Shown: piece by piece, positions 38,605-46,241 of the stretch
How positions within the stretch are numbered: the stretch's first letter is position 1
Layout of the letters: the number at the start of each line of letters is the position of its first letter
NCBI RefSeq assembly: GCF_009299835.1
Contig: NZ_VKCZ01000005.1
Location: 155,107 to 219,106 of the forward strand
Source: Microlunatus speluncae
GTDB taxonomy: Bacteria; Actinomycetota; Actinomycetes; Propionibacteriales; Propionibacteriaceae
Direction: 5' to 3'
Length of the DNA stretch: 64,000 nt
Notes under the pieces: generated by a model
Database searches by the model: none
What the model was told of the DNA's origin: nothing
The model's input: the letters and a program-made list of their open reading frames with translations, nothing else
Translations under genes and position numbers: made by a program

Positions 38605-39668
38605 TCGATCGGGTTCTCGAGCTGGGCCTGGATCAGCTTGGCGAAGGCGGCGTGGCCCTCGGCGTTCGGGTGGAAGCTGCTCGGATCGACCGGCATCATG
38701 CCCGGGCCGCCCCAGTCCAGGTCGTTGAACCAGGGATCGTCGCTGCCGATCCCGTGGCCGCGGAAGGCGTCGGTCGGGTCGGCGAACTCGACCCCGGCCT
38801 CGGCGGCCGCCGACCGGATCACGTCGTTGAGGTCACCGGCCCGCTCGTTCATCCATTCCTGATCTTCGGCGAAGAGCAGGTTGCCGTAGTCGTCCTCGGG
38901 GTTCTCCTCGAACAGCGGCGGGTAGCCGACGACGATGATCCGGGCGTTGGGCGCCCTGTCCTTCGCCTGCTGGTAGAGAGCGATCAGCTCCCGCTTCAGC
39001 TGGGGCAGTCGTTTGGTGATCCGGTCGTCGTGCTTCTCCTGGCAGGTGTCGATGAAGCCGACGCCGCCGTCGCCGTTGATCACGCAGTCCCGCAGCACGT
39101 CGGCGAACTTGAGGTCGTTGCCGCCGATCGACAGGGTCACCAGCGAGGTGTTCTCGTCCAGGGCGTCCAGCTGGGCCTCTTCGTCGGTGTTCGCGCCGTT
39201 GGGATCGTCGAAGTCGTCGATCACCGCGCCGGAGCAGGCGACGAACTGATCACCGTCGGCGAAGTCGTTGTCGGCGGCCAGGATCTGCGAGTAGGCGTTC
39301 GCCGAACGGTGGCACCGGTTGTGATCTTCCTCGTCGTCGTTGAACGGCCAGAGATCGTCGCGGTCGTCGAAGTCGGTGCCCTCTTCGTAGTCCCAGGCAC
39401 CCTCGCCGGAGGCGAAGCTGTCGCCCATCGCGATGTACTTGCCGGCCAGCGCCTGCTGGTAGGGCGTCACGCCGACCTGGCTGATGCAGCCCGGCTGCTG
39501 GATCAACCGGCAGATCGCGTCGGCCGCCACGTACTGGACCTGGCTCGCCAGGCCCGCGTAGACGACGCCCATGATCAACAAGGTCGCGATCGCGATGGCG
39601 CCGATGTAGTCGATCGCGCCGGCGCCGCGGTCTCGCACCGCCCCGGTCCGACGCAGCCTGTTGATCAT
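38601..39668 (-). CDS. SGNH/GDSL hydrolase with Flp-type prepilin N-terminus, paralogue 1
   Basis: 355 residues. Residues 1-43: basic leader, G15, Asp20 at +5 (G/AGAIDYIGAIAIATLL), hydrophobic helix; then the Cys pair C-RLIQQPG-C. From about residue 73 an SGNH esterase: MGDSFASGEG (Ser block), CHRSANAYSQIL, IGGNDLKF (Gly/Asn block) and DPSSFHPNAEGH (Asp-His). All four SGNH residues are present, so it should be an active esterase or lipase of the SEST-like actinobacterial type. Asp replaces the usual Glu at +5. The ATG is six bases from the -10, so the mRNA is probably leaderless. Confidence 0.88.
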   Translation of the reverse strand: MINRLRRTGAVRDRGAGAIDYIGAIAIATLLIMGVVYAGLASQVQYVAADAICRLIQQPGCISQVGVTPYQQALAGKYIAMGDSFASGEGAWDYEEGTDFDDRDDLWPFNDDEEDHNRCHRSANAYSQILAADNDFADGDQFVACSGAVIDDFDDPNGANTDEEAQLDALDENTSLVTLSIGGNDLKFADVLRDCVINGDGGVGFIDTCQEKHDDRITKRLPQLKRELIALYQQAKDRAPNARIIVVGYPPLFEENPEDDYGNLLFAEDQEWMNERAGDLNDVIRSAAAEAGVEFADPTDAFRGHGIGSDDPWFNDLDWGGPGMMPVDPSSFHPNAEGHAAFAKLIQAQLENPID

Positions 39669-39674
39669 GATCTG

Positions 39675-39743
39675 ACGTTACGGCCCGGGGCCGGTTCGGC
39701 GCTTGAGTCCGCGGACCCAACTCGGCTGGGCCCAGGGACCCAA
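39675..39743 (-). promoter_or_regulatory. Flp-regulon promoter C
   Basis: On the minus strand: box 1 TGGGTCCCTGGGCCCA (39742-39727), 7 bp, box 2 TGGGTCCGCGGACTCA (39719-39704), 23 bp, -10 TAACGT (39680-39675), six bases, ATG 39668. Spacings equal those of promoters D and E. Confidence 0.75.
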
Positions 39744-39757
39744 CCGGCCTGGCACCG

Positions 39758-40387
39758 CTACTTCGGCACCGCGGCGATCGCCTGCTCCAGCACTTTGGGG
39801 TCGGGCTCGTCCCGGATGCTGTACGAGAGGAAGGCGATCATGGTGTCGCCACGGCGGAAGAACGCCAGGTCGGTGATCAATCCCGGATTGGACTCCGGGA
39901 CCTGACGCCAGCTGACGACCTCCGAGCCGGCCGAATCGAGCTTCAACGGCGTGATCCGGAACGTCTCGCTCTTCGTCCCCTTCGTCCCCGTGGCGACGAA
40001 GGACGTGCAGCCCGGAACCGCTCCGGACAAGCCGGTGATCACGCGCTCGGCGGTGTCGTCGGTGTAGCTGCGGACGTACTGCTGGACGAAAGGACCGAAC
40101 GGGCCCATCGAGAACCGGACGCTGGCCATGGCGGCCGGCGGCGACGGCTCGAGGTCCACCCCGCAGACCTGGGTGCGATAGCCGCCGGCGGAATCGTTGC
40201 TGAGCCGCCAGTCCTTCGGCAGATCCTCGACCTTGATCAGATAGTCGTCCGGACGGACGTCGGGCGGCGGCGGGGCGGCGGGCGGAGTCAACTGGCAACC
40301 GGCCAGGGCGACGGTGATCAGTCCGGCGATCACGGCGACCCATGATCGCGGCAGCGGTCCCCGGCTCGGATCGGTCATGGTGATCAT
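39758..40387 (-). CDS. Secreted lipoprotein partner of SGNH hydrolase 2
   Basis: 209 residues. Signal peptide with lipobox VALAGC (C31), a Pro-rich spacer (LTPPAAPPPPD), then a 160-residue domain: DDYLIKVEDLPKDWRLSNDS, QYVRSYTDDTAERVI, TDLAFFRRGDTMIAFLSYS. Two Cys in the mature part may pair. It resembles the PknH-like sensor or LpqN-type extracellular domains, but I cannot name a family. It begins 16 bp after the stop of the SGNH gene at 40404 and so shares promoter D. Confidence 0.78.
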   Translation of the reverse strand: MITMTDPSRGPLPRSWVAVIAGLITVALAGCQLTPPAAPPPPDVRPDDYLIKVEDLPKDWRLSNDSAGGYRTQVCGVDLEPSPPAAMASVRFSMGPFGPFVQQYVRSYTDDTAERVITGLSGAVPGCTSFVATGTKGTKSETFRITPLKLDSAGSEVVSWRQVPESNPGLITDLAFFRRGDTMIAFLSYSIRDEPDPKVLEQAIAAVPK

Positions 40388-40403
40388 CGTGGCACAACCC
40401 TTC

Positions 40404-41450
40404 TCATCGGGGATCCTCCAACTGTCGCTGGATCGCCTCGGCGAACGCGGCTTGACCCTTGGCGTTGGGATGGAAGCTGCTGGGATCGACGAGCATCATG
40501 CCCGGCCCATCGAACGTGAGCTCGTTGAACCAGGGATCGGCGCTGCCGATGCCGTGCCCGGCGAAGTCCGCGCTCGGATCGACGAATTCGACGCCGGCCT
40601 CCTGGGCGGCCGAGGCGATCGTCCGGTTCAGCTCGGCGGCCTTCTCGTTCATCCACTTCTGGTCCTCGGCGGTGAGGCTGTTGCGGTAGCTGGGATTCTC
40701 GGGGAACAGCGGGGGATAGCCGACGACGATGATCCGCGCGTTCTTGGCCTTTTCCTTGGCTTGTTGATATTGCGCCAGCAGATTGGACCGCTGCGCCGCG
40801 ATCTTTCTGCTGAGCGACTCGTCCAGCTGCTCCCGGCAACTGGACGGTGCGCGGCCACCGTGTACGACGCACGCCGTGAGCACCTTGGCGAAGCCGACGT
40901 CATTGCCACCGATCGACAGCGTGACCAGCGAGACGTCGTCGTCGAGCGCCTCGAATTGGGGGGCCTCGCCGGTCTCCTTGTCGTTGGGCTGGTTGAAGTC
41001 GGAACTCTCGGCGCCGGAGCAGGCCACGAACTTGGCGCCGCCGGCGAAGCGGTTGCCGGCGGCCAGGAGCTGCGCGTAGGCGTTGGCCGAGCGATGACAA
41101 CGATTGTGCTCTTCTTCGTGATCGTTGAAGGGCCACGGATCGTCGCGATCATCGAAGTCCGTGCCCTCTTCGTAGTCCCAGGCGCCTTCGCCGGCGGCGA
41201 AGCTGTCGCCCAGTGCGACGTAGCGACCGGTCAGCGCCCGTTCGTACGGTGAGGGCCCGGAGTCGATCTTGCACACGGCCTGCTGGGTGATCGTGCAGAG
41301 CGCCCGTGACACCATCGATCCGACCTGGGCGCCCCACAGGGCGATCACCACCGCCAGGATCAGCATGGCCGCTATCGCGAGCACCGCGAGGTACTCCAAC
41401 GTTCCTTGCCCGCCATCGCGCCTTCGGGGCGACCAGGGCATGTTGATCAT
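40404..41450 (-). CDS. SGNH/GDSL hydrolase with Flp-type prepilin N-terminus, paralogue 2
   Basis: 348 residues from ATG 41450. MINMPWSPRRRDGG/QGTLEYLAVLAIAAML is a full type IVb prepilin signal (G14, Glu19 at +5, Tyr at +6). After the helix comes the Cys pair C-TITQQAV-C, then the esterase: LGDSFAAGEG, CHRSANAYAQLL, IGGNDVGF and DPSSFHPNAKGQ. The final catalytic block has His in SFHPN as in the paralogue. The longer frame to GTG 41456 would overlap the promoter region just upstream of the -10 (41457-41462), so ATG 41450 is preferred. About two thirds identical to the enzyme at 38601. Confidence 0.88.
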   Translation of the reverse strand: MINMPWSPRRRDGGQGTLEYLAVLAIAAMLILAVVIALWGAQVGSMVSRALCTITQQAVCKIDSGPSPYERALTGRYVALGDSFAAGEGAWDYEEGTDFDDRDDPWPFNDHEEEHNRCHRSANAYAQLLAAGNRFAGGAKFVACSGAESSDFNQPNDKETGEAPQFEALDDDVSLVTLSIGGNDVGFAKVLTACVVHGGRAPSSCREQLDESLSRKIAAQRSNLLAQYQQAKEKAKNARIIVVGYPPLFPENPSYRNSLTAEDQKWMNEKAAELNRTIASAAQEAGVEFVDPSADFAGHGIGSADPWFNELTFDGPGMMLVDPSSFHPNAKGQAAFAEAIQRQLEDPR

Positions 41451-41456
41451 GACCAC

Positions 41457-41524
41457 AGGCTAGGAGAGTGAGACCGGCATCCGCTTGAGCCCGTGGGCCC
41501 GATCGGCGTGGGCCCCTGGGCCCA
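41457..41524 (-). promoter_or_regulatory. Flp-regulon promoter D
   Basis: On the minus strand: box 1 TGGGCCCAGGGGCCCA (41524-41509), 7 bp, box 2 CGGGCCCACGGGCTCA (41501-41486), 23 bp, -10 TAGCCT (41462-41457), six bases, ATG 41450. Confidence 0.75.
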
Positions 41525-41564
41525 CTGATGATCAAGTTCAGTGGATGATCATCGACCTGTTCGA

Positions 41565-41879
41565 TCAGTGCCAGGGCAGCGCGAGAAAGAGCGTGAGGCT
41601 GATCAGCCCGCAGGCGAGGGCGATGATCGTGATCACTGGGCCGGCCGTCCCTCGTCCGGAGGTGGTGGCTCGACCGTTCAACACGTGGGCGATGATCGAG
41701 AGGATCAGCCCCGGCACGGCCAGGTAGGCCATCGCCTGCCCCTTGGCCGAGTTGGCCAGTGCGGAGAGCGAGGATCCGATGTGGAATCCGAGCGCCATCG
41801 CGAGCACGATGAGCATCGAGTTCCCGATGATCGCAGCCAGAGACAGGATCCAGGTCACCGACCGGAGGTTCATCGCCAT
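41565..41879 (-). CDS. Small membrane protein, unknown function
   Basis: 104 residues with three hydrophobic segments (about 8-30, 46-66, 80-101). Family not recognised. It follows the 70-residue Flp-like gene on the same strand with a 127-bp gap that shows no terminator, so it may share promoter E. A membrane gene also follows the Flp-type gene at 19324, which makes pilin-plus-membrane-protein a recurring pair here. Confidence 0.7.
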   Translation of the reverse strand: MAMNLRSVTWILSLAAIIGNSMLIVLAMALGFHIGSSLSALANSAKGQAMAYLAVPGLILSIIAHVLNGRATTSGRGTAGPVITIIALACGLISLTLFLALPWH

Positions 41880-42006
41880 GCCGTCAGATCTCCGTTCCGG
41901 AGTCGACGCCCGGCGGGGGTCAGCAGGGTCATGGCCGGTGCTCCGTGATCAGGGTCGGTGCGGTCGTGGGTGCCGCCCCGGCACCGTACCGCGAAGTCGG
42001 CGCAGT

Positions 42007-42219
42007 TCAGGGAGAACCCGACGGCGGTGCGGGGCAGTCCGGTTGCGGCGTGACCGAGCAGGCCACCTGGGCGGTGAAGCCGCGCAGCTGGCCGCCCCAG
42101 CCGGCGACCGCGATGCCGATCACCAGGAAGAGGGCCAACAGGACGACGCCGACGTACTCGAGGATGCGGGCCGTCTGTGGCCGGCCCGCGGCGGAGACCC
42201 GTATCCGAGAGTTGATCAT
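42007..42219 (-). CDS. Short Flp-like protein with post-helix Cys pair
   Basis: 70 residues. MINSRIRVSAAGRPQTARILEYVGVVLLALFLVIG: LEY is placed as in Flp pilins, but the residue five before Glu21 is Thr16, so the Gly normally needed for cleavage is missing (nearest Gly is 12). After the helix, GGQLRGFTAQVAC-SVTPQPD-C gives the same Cys-7-Cys pair as the SGNH proteins, followed by a short Pro/Ser tail. It is essentially the shared anchor module with no enzyme attached. ATG 42219 is six bases from its -10. Confidence 0.8.
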   Translation of the reverse strand: MINSRIRVSAAGRPQTARILEYVGVVLLALFLVIGIAVAGWGGQLRGFTAQVACSVTPQPDCPAPPSGSP

Positions 42220-42225
42220 GATCCG

Positions 42226-42293
42226 ACCCTAGGTCGGCGACGCCCGGCCGCGCCTGAGCCCGGAGACCCAACCGGCTTGGGCCCCTGGGCCCA
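42226..42293 (-). promoter_or_regulatory. Flp-regulon promoter E
   Basis: On the minus strand: box 1 TGGGCCCAGGGGCCCA (42293-42278, identical to box 1 of promoter D), 7 bp, box 2 TGGGTCTCCGGGCTCA (42270-42255), 23 bp, -10 TAGGGT (42231-42226), six bases, ATG 42219. Confidence 0.75.
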
Positions 42294-42305
42294 GAGGCCG
42301 ACGGC

Positions 42306-42725
42306 TCAGGCCGGGGCGTCGTCTCGGCGCGGGATCAGCTGGCAGGTGAGCCGGGCGGTGCAGACCCGGGCGCCGTCGTCGTCGGTGAGGACGATCTCGA
42401 AGCTGGCGACCCGCGACCCCAGCCGGATCGGGGTCGCCGTCCCGGTGACCCAGCCCTGCCGGACCGCCTTGTGGTGGGTGGCGTTCAGATCGACGCCGAC
42501 CGCGACCCGGTCCGGCAGCCCGTGGCCGGTCGCGCCGATCGACGCCAGGGTCTCGGCCAGCACGCAGGACGCGCCGCCGTGCCAGAGCCCGAACGGCTGC
42601 GTGTTGCCCTCGACCGGCATCCGGCCGACGACCCGCTCGGCGGACACCTCGAGCAGTTCCAGGCCCATCCGGGAGTCGAGCGCACTGGTCAGCGCGGAGG
42701 CCCATTCGGGCAGCGAGGCGGTCAT
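42306..42725 (-). CDS. PaaI/hotdog-fold acyl-CoA thioesterase
   Basis: 139 residues. Hotdog thioesterase pattern: PVEGNTQPFGLWHGGASCVLAETLAS (catalytic-region HGG and following helix), then VGVDLNATHHKAVRQG and VASFEIVLTDDDGARVCTARLTCQL. The family hydrolyses acyl-CoA; close actinobacterial relatives act on 1,4-dihydroxy-2-naphthoyl-CoA in menaquinone synthesis, but the context here (divergent from polA) gives no pathway. Cytoplasmic. The ATG at 42725 is the most likely start. Confidence 0.88.
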   Translation of the reverse strand: MTASLPEWASALTSALDSRMGLELLEVSAERVVGRMPVEGNTQPFGLWHGGASCVLAETLASIGATGHGLPDRVAVGVDLNATHHKAVRQGWVTGTATPIRLGSRVASFEIVLTDDDGARVCTARLTCQLIPRRDDAPA

Positions 42726-42784
42726 TCGGACAGGGTAGTCAGCGACCCGGATCCACCGACCCGGACACTGTCGGTCCGGGCCGC

Positions 42785-42790
42785 TAGAGT
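42785..42790 (+). promoter_or_regulatory. Candidate polA -10, leaderless
   Basis: TAGAGT lies seven bases before the polA GTG at 42798. No ribosome site precedes the GTG. A -35 is not clear. Confidence 0.5.
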
Positions 42791-42797
42791 CGCCTGC

Positions 42798-45533
42798 GTG
42801 TCGACCATCACCGAACCAGAAGCGCCCGCTCCCGCCGGGGAGGGCGAGCGGCCGCGCCTGCTGCTGATCGACGGCCACTCGGTGGCCTACCGTGCCTTCT
42901 TCGCGTTGCCGGTGGAAAACTTCAGCACCAAGACCGGCCAGCACACCAACGGTGTCTTCGGCTTCACCTCGATGTTGATCAACGTGCTCCGGGACGAGCA
43001 GCCGACCCATCTCGGCGTCGCCTTCGACGTGTCCCGGAAGACGTTCCGGTCGGAGATGTACACGGAATACAAGGCCAACCGGAGCACCTCGCCGGACGAG
43101 TTCCGGGGCCAGGTCGACCTGGTCAAGGAGGTGCTGAACGCCCTCAACATCGCCCATGTCGACAAGGAGGGGTTCGAGGCCGACGACATCATCGCGACCC
43201 TGGCCAAGCAGGCCGAGGCCGAGGGCTTCGACGTGCTGATCTGCACCGGCGACCGGGACGCGCTGCAGTTGGTGTCGGACCGGGTGACCGTGCTCTATCC
43301 GCGGAAGGGTGTTTCCGACCTGGCCCGGATGACGCCGGACGCGGTGCAGGAGAAGTACTTCGTCACCCCGCAGCGCTATCCGGAGCTGGCGGCGTTGGTC
43401 GGCGAATCCAGTGACAACCTGCCCGGTGTGCCCGGGGTCGGGCCGAAGACCGCCGCCAAGTGGCTGGAGGCCTACGACGGCCTGGAGAACCTGTTCGTGC
43501 ACGCCGGCGAGCTGAAGGGCAAGGCGGCCGAGGCGTTCAAGGAACGGATCGACGACGTCCGGCTCAACCGGCAGGTCAACGCGCTGGTCACCGATGTCGA
43601 GCTGCCACTCAAGGTGACCGACCTGACCCGCCGCGACTGGGACCGGGAGGCGACCCACCAGCTGTTCGACGGGCTGGAGTTCCGGGTGCTGCGGGACCGG
43701 CTGCTGGAGACGCTGCCGGCGGAGGAGACGGCGCCCGAGGGCGGTTTCGAGGTCGAGGGCGAACGACTGGCGCCCGGGGCGCTGACGGACTGGCTGGCCG
43801 CCCACGCCGCCGGCGAACGGACCGGCGTCGACCTGATCGGCCACTGGGCCGCAGGGGCCGGCGACCTGCGGGCCATCGCGCTGTCCGCCGGTGACGGTGC
43901 CGCGGCCTATCTCGACGTGACCGAGCTCGACCCGGCCGACGACGCGGCGCTGGCCGGCTGGCTGGCCGATCCGGACCGGCCGAAGGCGATCCACGACGCC
44001 AAGGGTCCGCTGCTGGCAATCTGGTCCCGCGGCTGGCAGCTGGCCGGGCTGACCTCCGACAGCCAGCTGGCGGCCTATCTGATCCGGCCCGACCAACGGA
44101 CCTTCGACCTGGCCGACCTGACCCTGCGCTATCTCAAGCGGGAGCTGCGGGCGGAGGACGCCGCGGCCGAGACCGGTGATCAGCTCGCGCTCGACTTCGG
44201 CGACGACGACTCGGGGGCGGAGGCCGCGGCGAACGCGGCGATGATCCGGGCCCGGGCCGTGATCGACCTGGCCGACGCGCTGGACGCCGAGGTCGAAGAG
44301 CGCAACGAGACCATGCTTCTGCGCGAGGTGGAGTTGCCGCTGCAGCGCACCCTGGCCCGGATGGAGCAGACCGGGGTGGCGGTCGACGTCGCCCACCTGG
44401 AGGGCCTGGAGGGTGAGTTCGGGGCCAAGGTGGCCGCCGCCGCCGAGGAGGCGTACTCGATCCTGGGCAAGCAGATCAACCTCGGCTCGCCCAAGCAGCT
44501 GCAGACGGTGCTGTTCGACGAACTGAAGATGCCGAAGACGCGGCGCACCCGGACCGGTTACACCACCGACGCGGACGCGTTGCAAGGGTTGTACGTGAAG
44601 ACCGAGCACCCGTTCCTGGCCCAGCTGCTGTTGCACCGGGACGCGACCCGGCTGCGGCAGACCGTCGAGGGGCTGCTCAAGTCGATCTCCGACGACGGCC
44701 GGATCCACACCACCTACGGCCAGACCATCGCCGCGACCGGCCGGCTGTCCAGCACCGAGCCCAACCTGCAGAACATCCCGATCCGGACCGAGGAGGGCCG
44801 GCGGATCCGGGAGGCGTTCATCGTCGGCGACTCCTACGAGACGCTGCTCACCGCCGACTACTCGCAGATCGAGATGCGGATCATGGCGCACGCCAGCGGC
44901 GACGAGAGCCTGATCGACGCGTTCAAGTCCGGCGCCGACTTCCACACGGTGACCGCGGCCCGGGTGTTCGGCGTCGAGCCGGGCTCGGTCAACCAGGCCG
45001 AGCGGGCCAAGATCAAGGCGATGAACTACGGCCTGGCGTACGGGCTGAGCGCGTTCGGGTTGAGCCAGCAGCTGGGCATCGAGGTGTCCGAGGCCAAGGG
45101 CCTGATGGACGAATACTTCGAGCGCTTCGGCGGGGTCCGGGACTACCTCCGGTCGCTGGTCGACGACGCCCGTCGGACGGAATACACCGCGACCCTGCTC
45201 GGCCGCCGGCGCTACCTGCCGGATCTGACCAGCAGCAACCGGCAGCGCCGGGAGATGGCCGAGCGGATGGCGCTGAACGCGCCGATCCAGGGCTCGGCCG
45301 CCGACATCATCAAGATCGCCATGCTGGACGTCGAGCAGGCGCTGATCGACCAGGGCCTGGGCAGCCGGATGCTGTTGCAGGTGCACGACGAACTGGTCTT
45401 CGAGGTGGTCCCGGGGGAGCGGGACGCCGCGATCGCCCTGGTCGAGGACAAGATGAGCCACGCCGTCGACCTCAGCGTCCCGCTCGACGTCTCGGTCGGC
45501 CTCGGCCGCTCCTGGCACGAAGCCGCCCACTGA
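42798..45533 (+). CDS. polA: DNA polymerase I
   Basis: 911 residues. N-terminal 5'-nuclease domain (about 18-310; LLLIDGHSVAYRAFFALP, GDRDALQLV, PGVPGVGPKTAAKWL), a middle 3'-5' exonuclease-like domain (about 320-500) that lacks the usual DxE active-site motif, and a C-terminal family A polymerase: DYSQIEMRIMAHASGD near 689, the O-helix KAMNYGLAYGLSAFG near 736, and LQVHDELVFE near 860. Fills gaps in replication and repair. A degraded proofreading domain is also known in mycobacterial PolA. Likely leaderless from GTG 42798. Confidence 0.97.
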   Translation: MSTITEPEAPAPAGEGERPRLLLIDGHSVAYRAFFALPVENFSTKTGQHTNGVFGFTSMLINVLRDEQPTHLGVAFDVSRKTFRSEMYTEYKANRSTSPDEFRGQVDLVKEVLNALNIAHVDKEGFEADDIIATLAKQAEAEGFDVLICTGDRDALQLVSDRVTVLYPRKGVSDLARMTPDAVQEKYFVTPQRYPELAALVGESSDNLPGVPGVGPKTAAKWLEAYDGLENLFVHAGELKGKAAEAFKERIDDVRLNRQVNALVTDVELPLKVTDLTRRDWDREATHQLFDGLEFRVLRDRLLETLPAEETAPEGGFEVEGERLAPGALTDWLAAHAAGERTGVDLIGHWAAGAGDLRAIALSAGDGAAAYLDVTELDPADDAALAGWLADPDRPKAIHDAKGPLLAIWSRGWQLAGLTSDSQLAAYLIRPDQRTFDLADLTLRYLKRELRAEDAAAETGDQLALDFGDDDSGAEAAANAAMIRARAVIDLADALDAEVEERNETMLLREVELPLQRTLARMEQTGVAVDVAHLEGLEGEFGAKVAAAAEEAYSILGKQINLGSPKQLQTVLFDELKMPKTRRTRTGYTTDADALQGLYVKTEHPFLAQLLLHRDATRLRQTVEGLLKSISDDGRIHTTYGQTIAATGRLSSTEPNLQNIPIRTEEGRRIREAFIVGDSYETLLTADYSQIEMRIMAHASGDESLIDAFKSGADFHTVTAARVFGVEPGSVNQAERAKIKAMNYGLAYGLSAFGLSQQLGIEVSEAKGLMDEYFERFGGVRDYLRSLVDDARRTEYTATLLGRRRYLPDLTSSNRQRREMAERMALNAPIQGSAADIIKIAMLDVEQALIDQGLGSRMLLQVHDELVFEVVPGERDAAIALVEDKMSHAVDLSVPLDVSVGLGRSWHEAAH

Positions 45534-45675
45534 CCCCTTTCTCCACCCGGTTCTCCACCCCTGGGCGGTGGGCCGGGAGGCCCTGATCTCGAAGACTTGA
45601 GGACATCAATTCCACCGGGGTTCACCGGCCGCAGACCGGCCGGGACGCCCCGATCCAACCCGGAAGGTGTCCTTC

Positions 45676-46188
45676 ATGCTGTCCTCGGTGCTCACGATCC
45701 TCGCCGCGATCGCGCTGCTGATCTTCGTCTCGGTCCGACAGCTCAGCTGGCAGCCGGTCAAAGCCCGCCGGCTGCTGATGACCCCGCTGGTCCTGGTCGG
45801 GGCGGCCGTGGTGGTCGGGATCCAGACCTACCCGGCGATGGGAGCGCCGCAGGTCGGCATCGCTGACGTGCTGACCATCGCCGCCGAGCTCGGGCTGGCG
45901 GTCGTCGGCGGCCTGCTGATGGGCCGGCTGACCCGGATCGACATCGTTGCGGGGGAGATCAAGTCGCGGCTGACCGGGCCCGGCCTGGCCATCTGGTTCG
46001 GCTTCATCGCGGTCCGGATCACGATGGCGGTGCTGTCCCATCAGGCCGGCGGTCAGCTCGCCTCGAGCACCCCGTTGATCTTCGTCCTGATCGCCATCGT
46101 CAAGGGCATTCAGGCGTTCGTGATCACCCGGCGGGTGGACCGGCTGGCGTCGGCCCCGGCCCGCGTCCCGGTCGATAGCCTGCGCTGA
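45676..46188 (+). CDS. CcdC/DUF1453-like membrane protein
   Basis: 170 residues with about four or five hydrophobic segments. The pattern RQLSWQPVKARRLLMTPLVLVGAAVVV near residue 20, ADVLTIAAELGLAVVGGLLMGRLTRI and a final IVKGIQAFVITRR resemble CcdC/DUF1453 proteins, which have no settled function. The ATG at 45676 has GGAAGG nine bases upstream; a GTG at 45667 is less likely. It stands alone between polA and a two-component system; 45534-45675 holds nothing I recognise. Confidence 0.7.
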   Translation: MLSSVLTILAAIALLIFVSVRQLSWQPVKARRLLMTPLVLVGAAVVVGIQTYPAMGAPQVGIADVLTIAAELGLAVVGGLLMGRLTRIDIVAGEIKSRLTGPGLAIWFGFIAVRITMAVLSHQAGGQLASSTPLIFVLIAIVKGIQAFVITRRVDRLASAPARVPVDSLR

Positions 46189-46227
46189 CCGGCGGTCACG
46201 GTGGGTGATCTCCGGTCCGAACGAGGG

Positions 46228-46233
46228 TAGCGT
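46228..46233 (+). promoter_or_regulatory. Candidate -10 of the kinase gene at 46242
   Basis: TAGCGT lies eight bases before GTG 46242, which has no ribosome site. Confidence 0.4.
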
Positions 46234-46241
46234 CGGCGCTC

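Noticed and set aside
42306..45530. 1074-codon minus-strand frame covering polA
   Set aside because: It is an antisense shadow of polA in high-GC DNA; only the last 140 codons (thioesterase) are a real gene.
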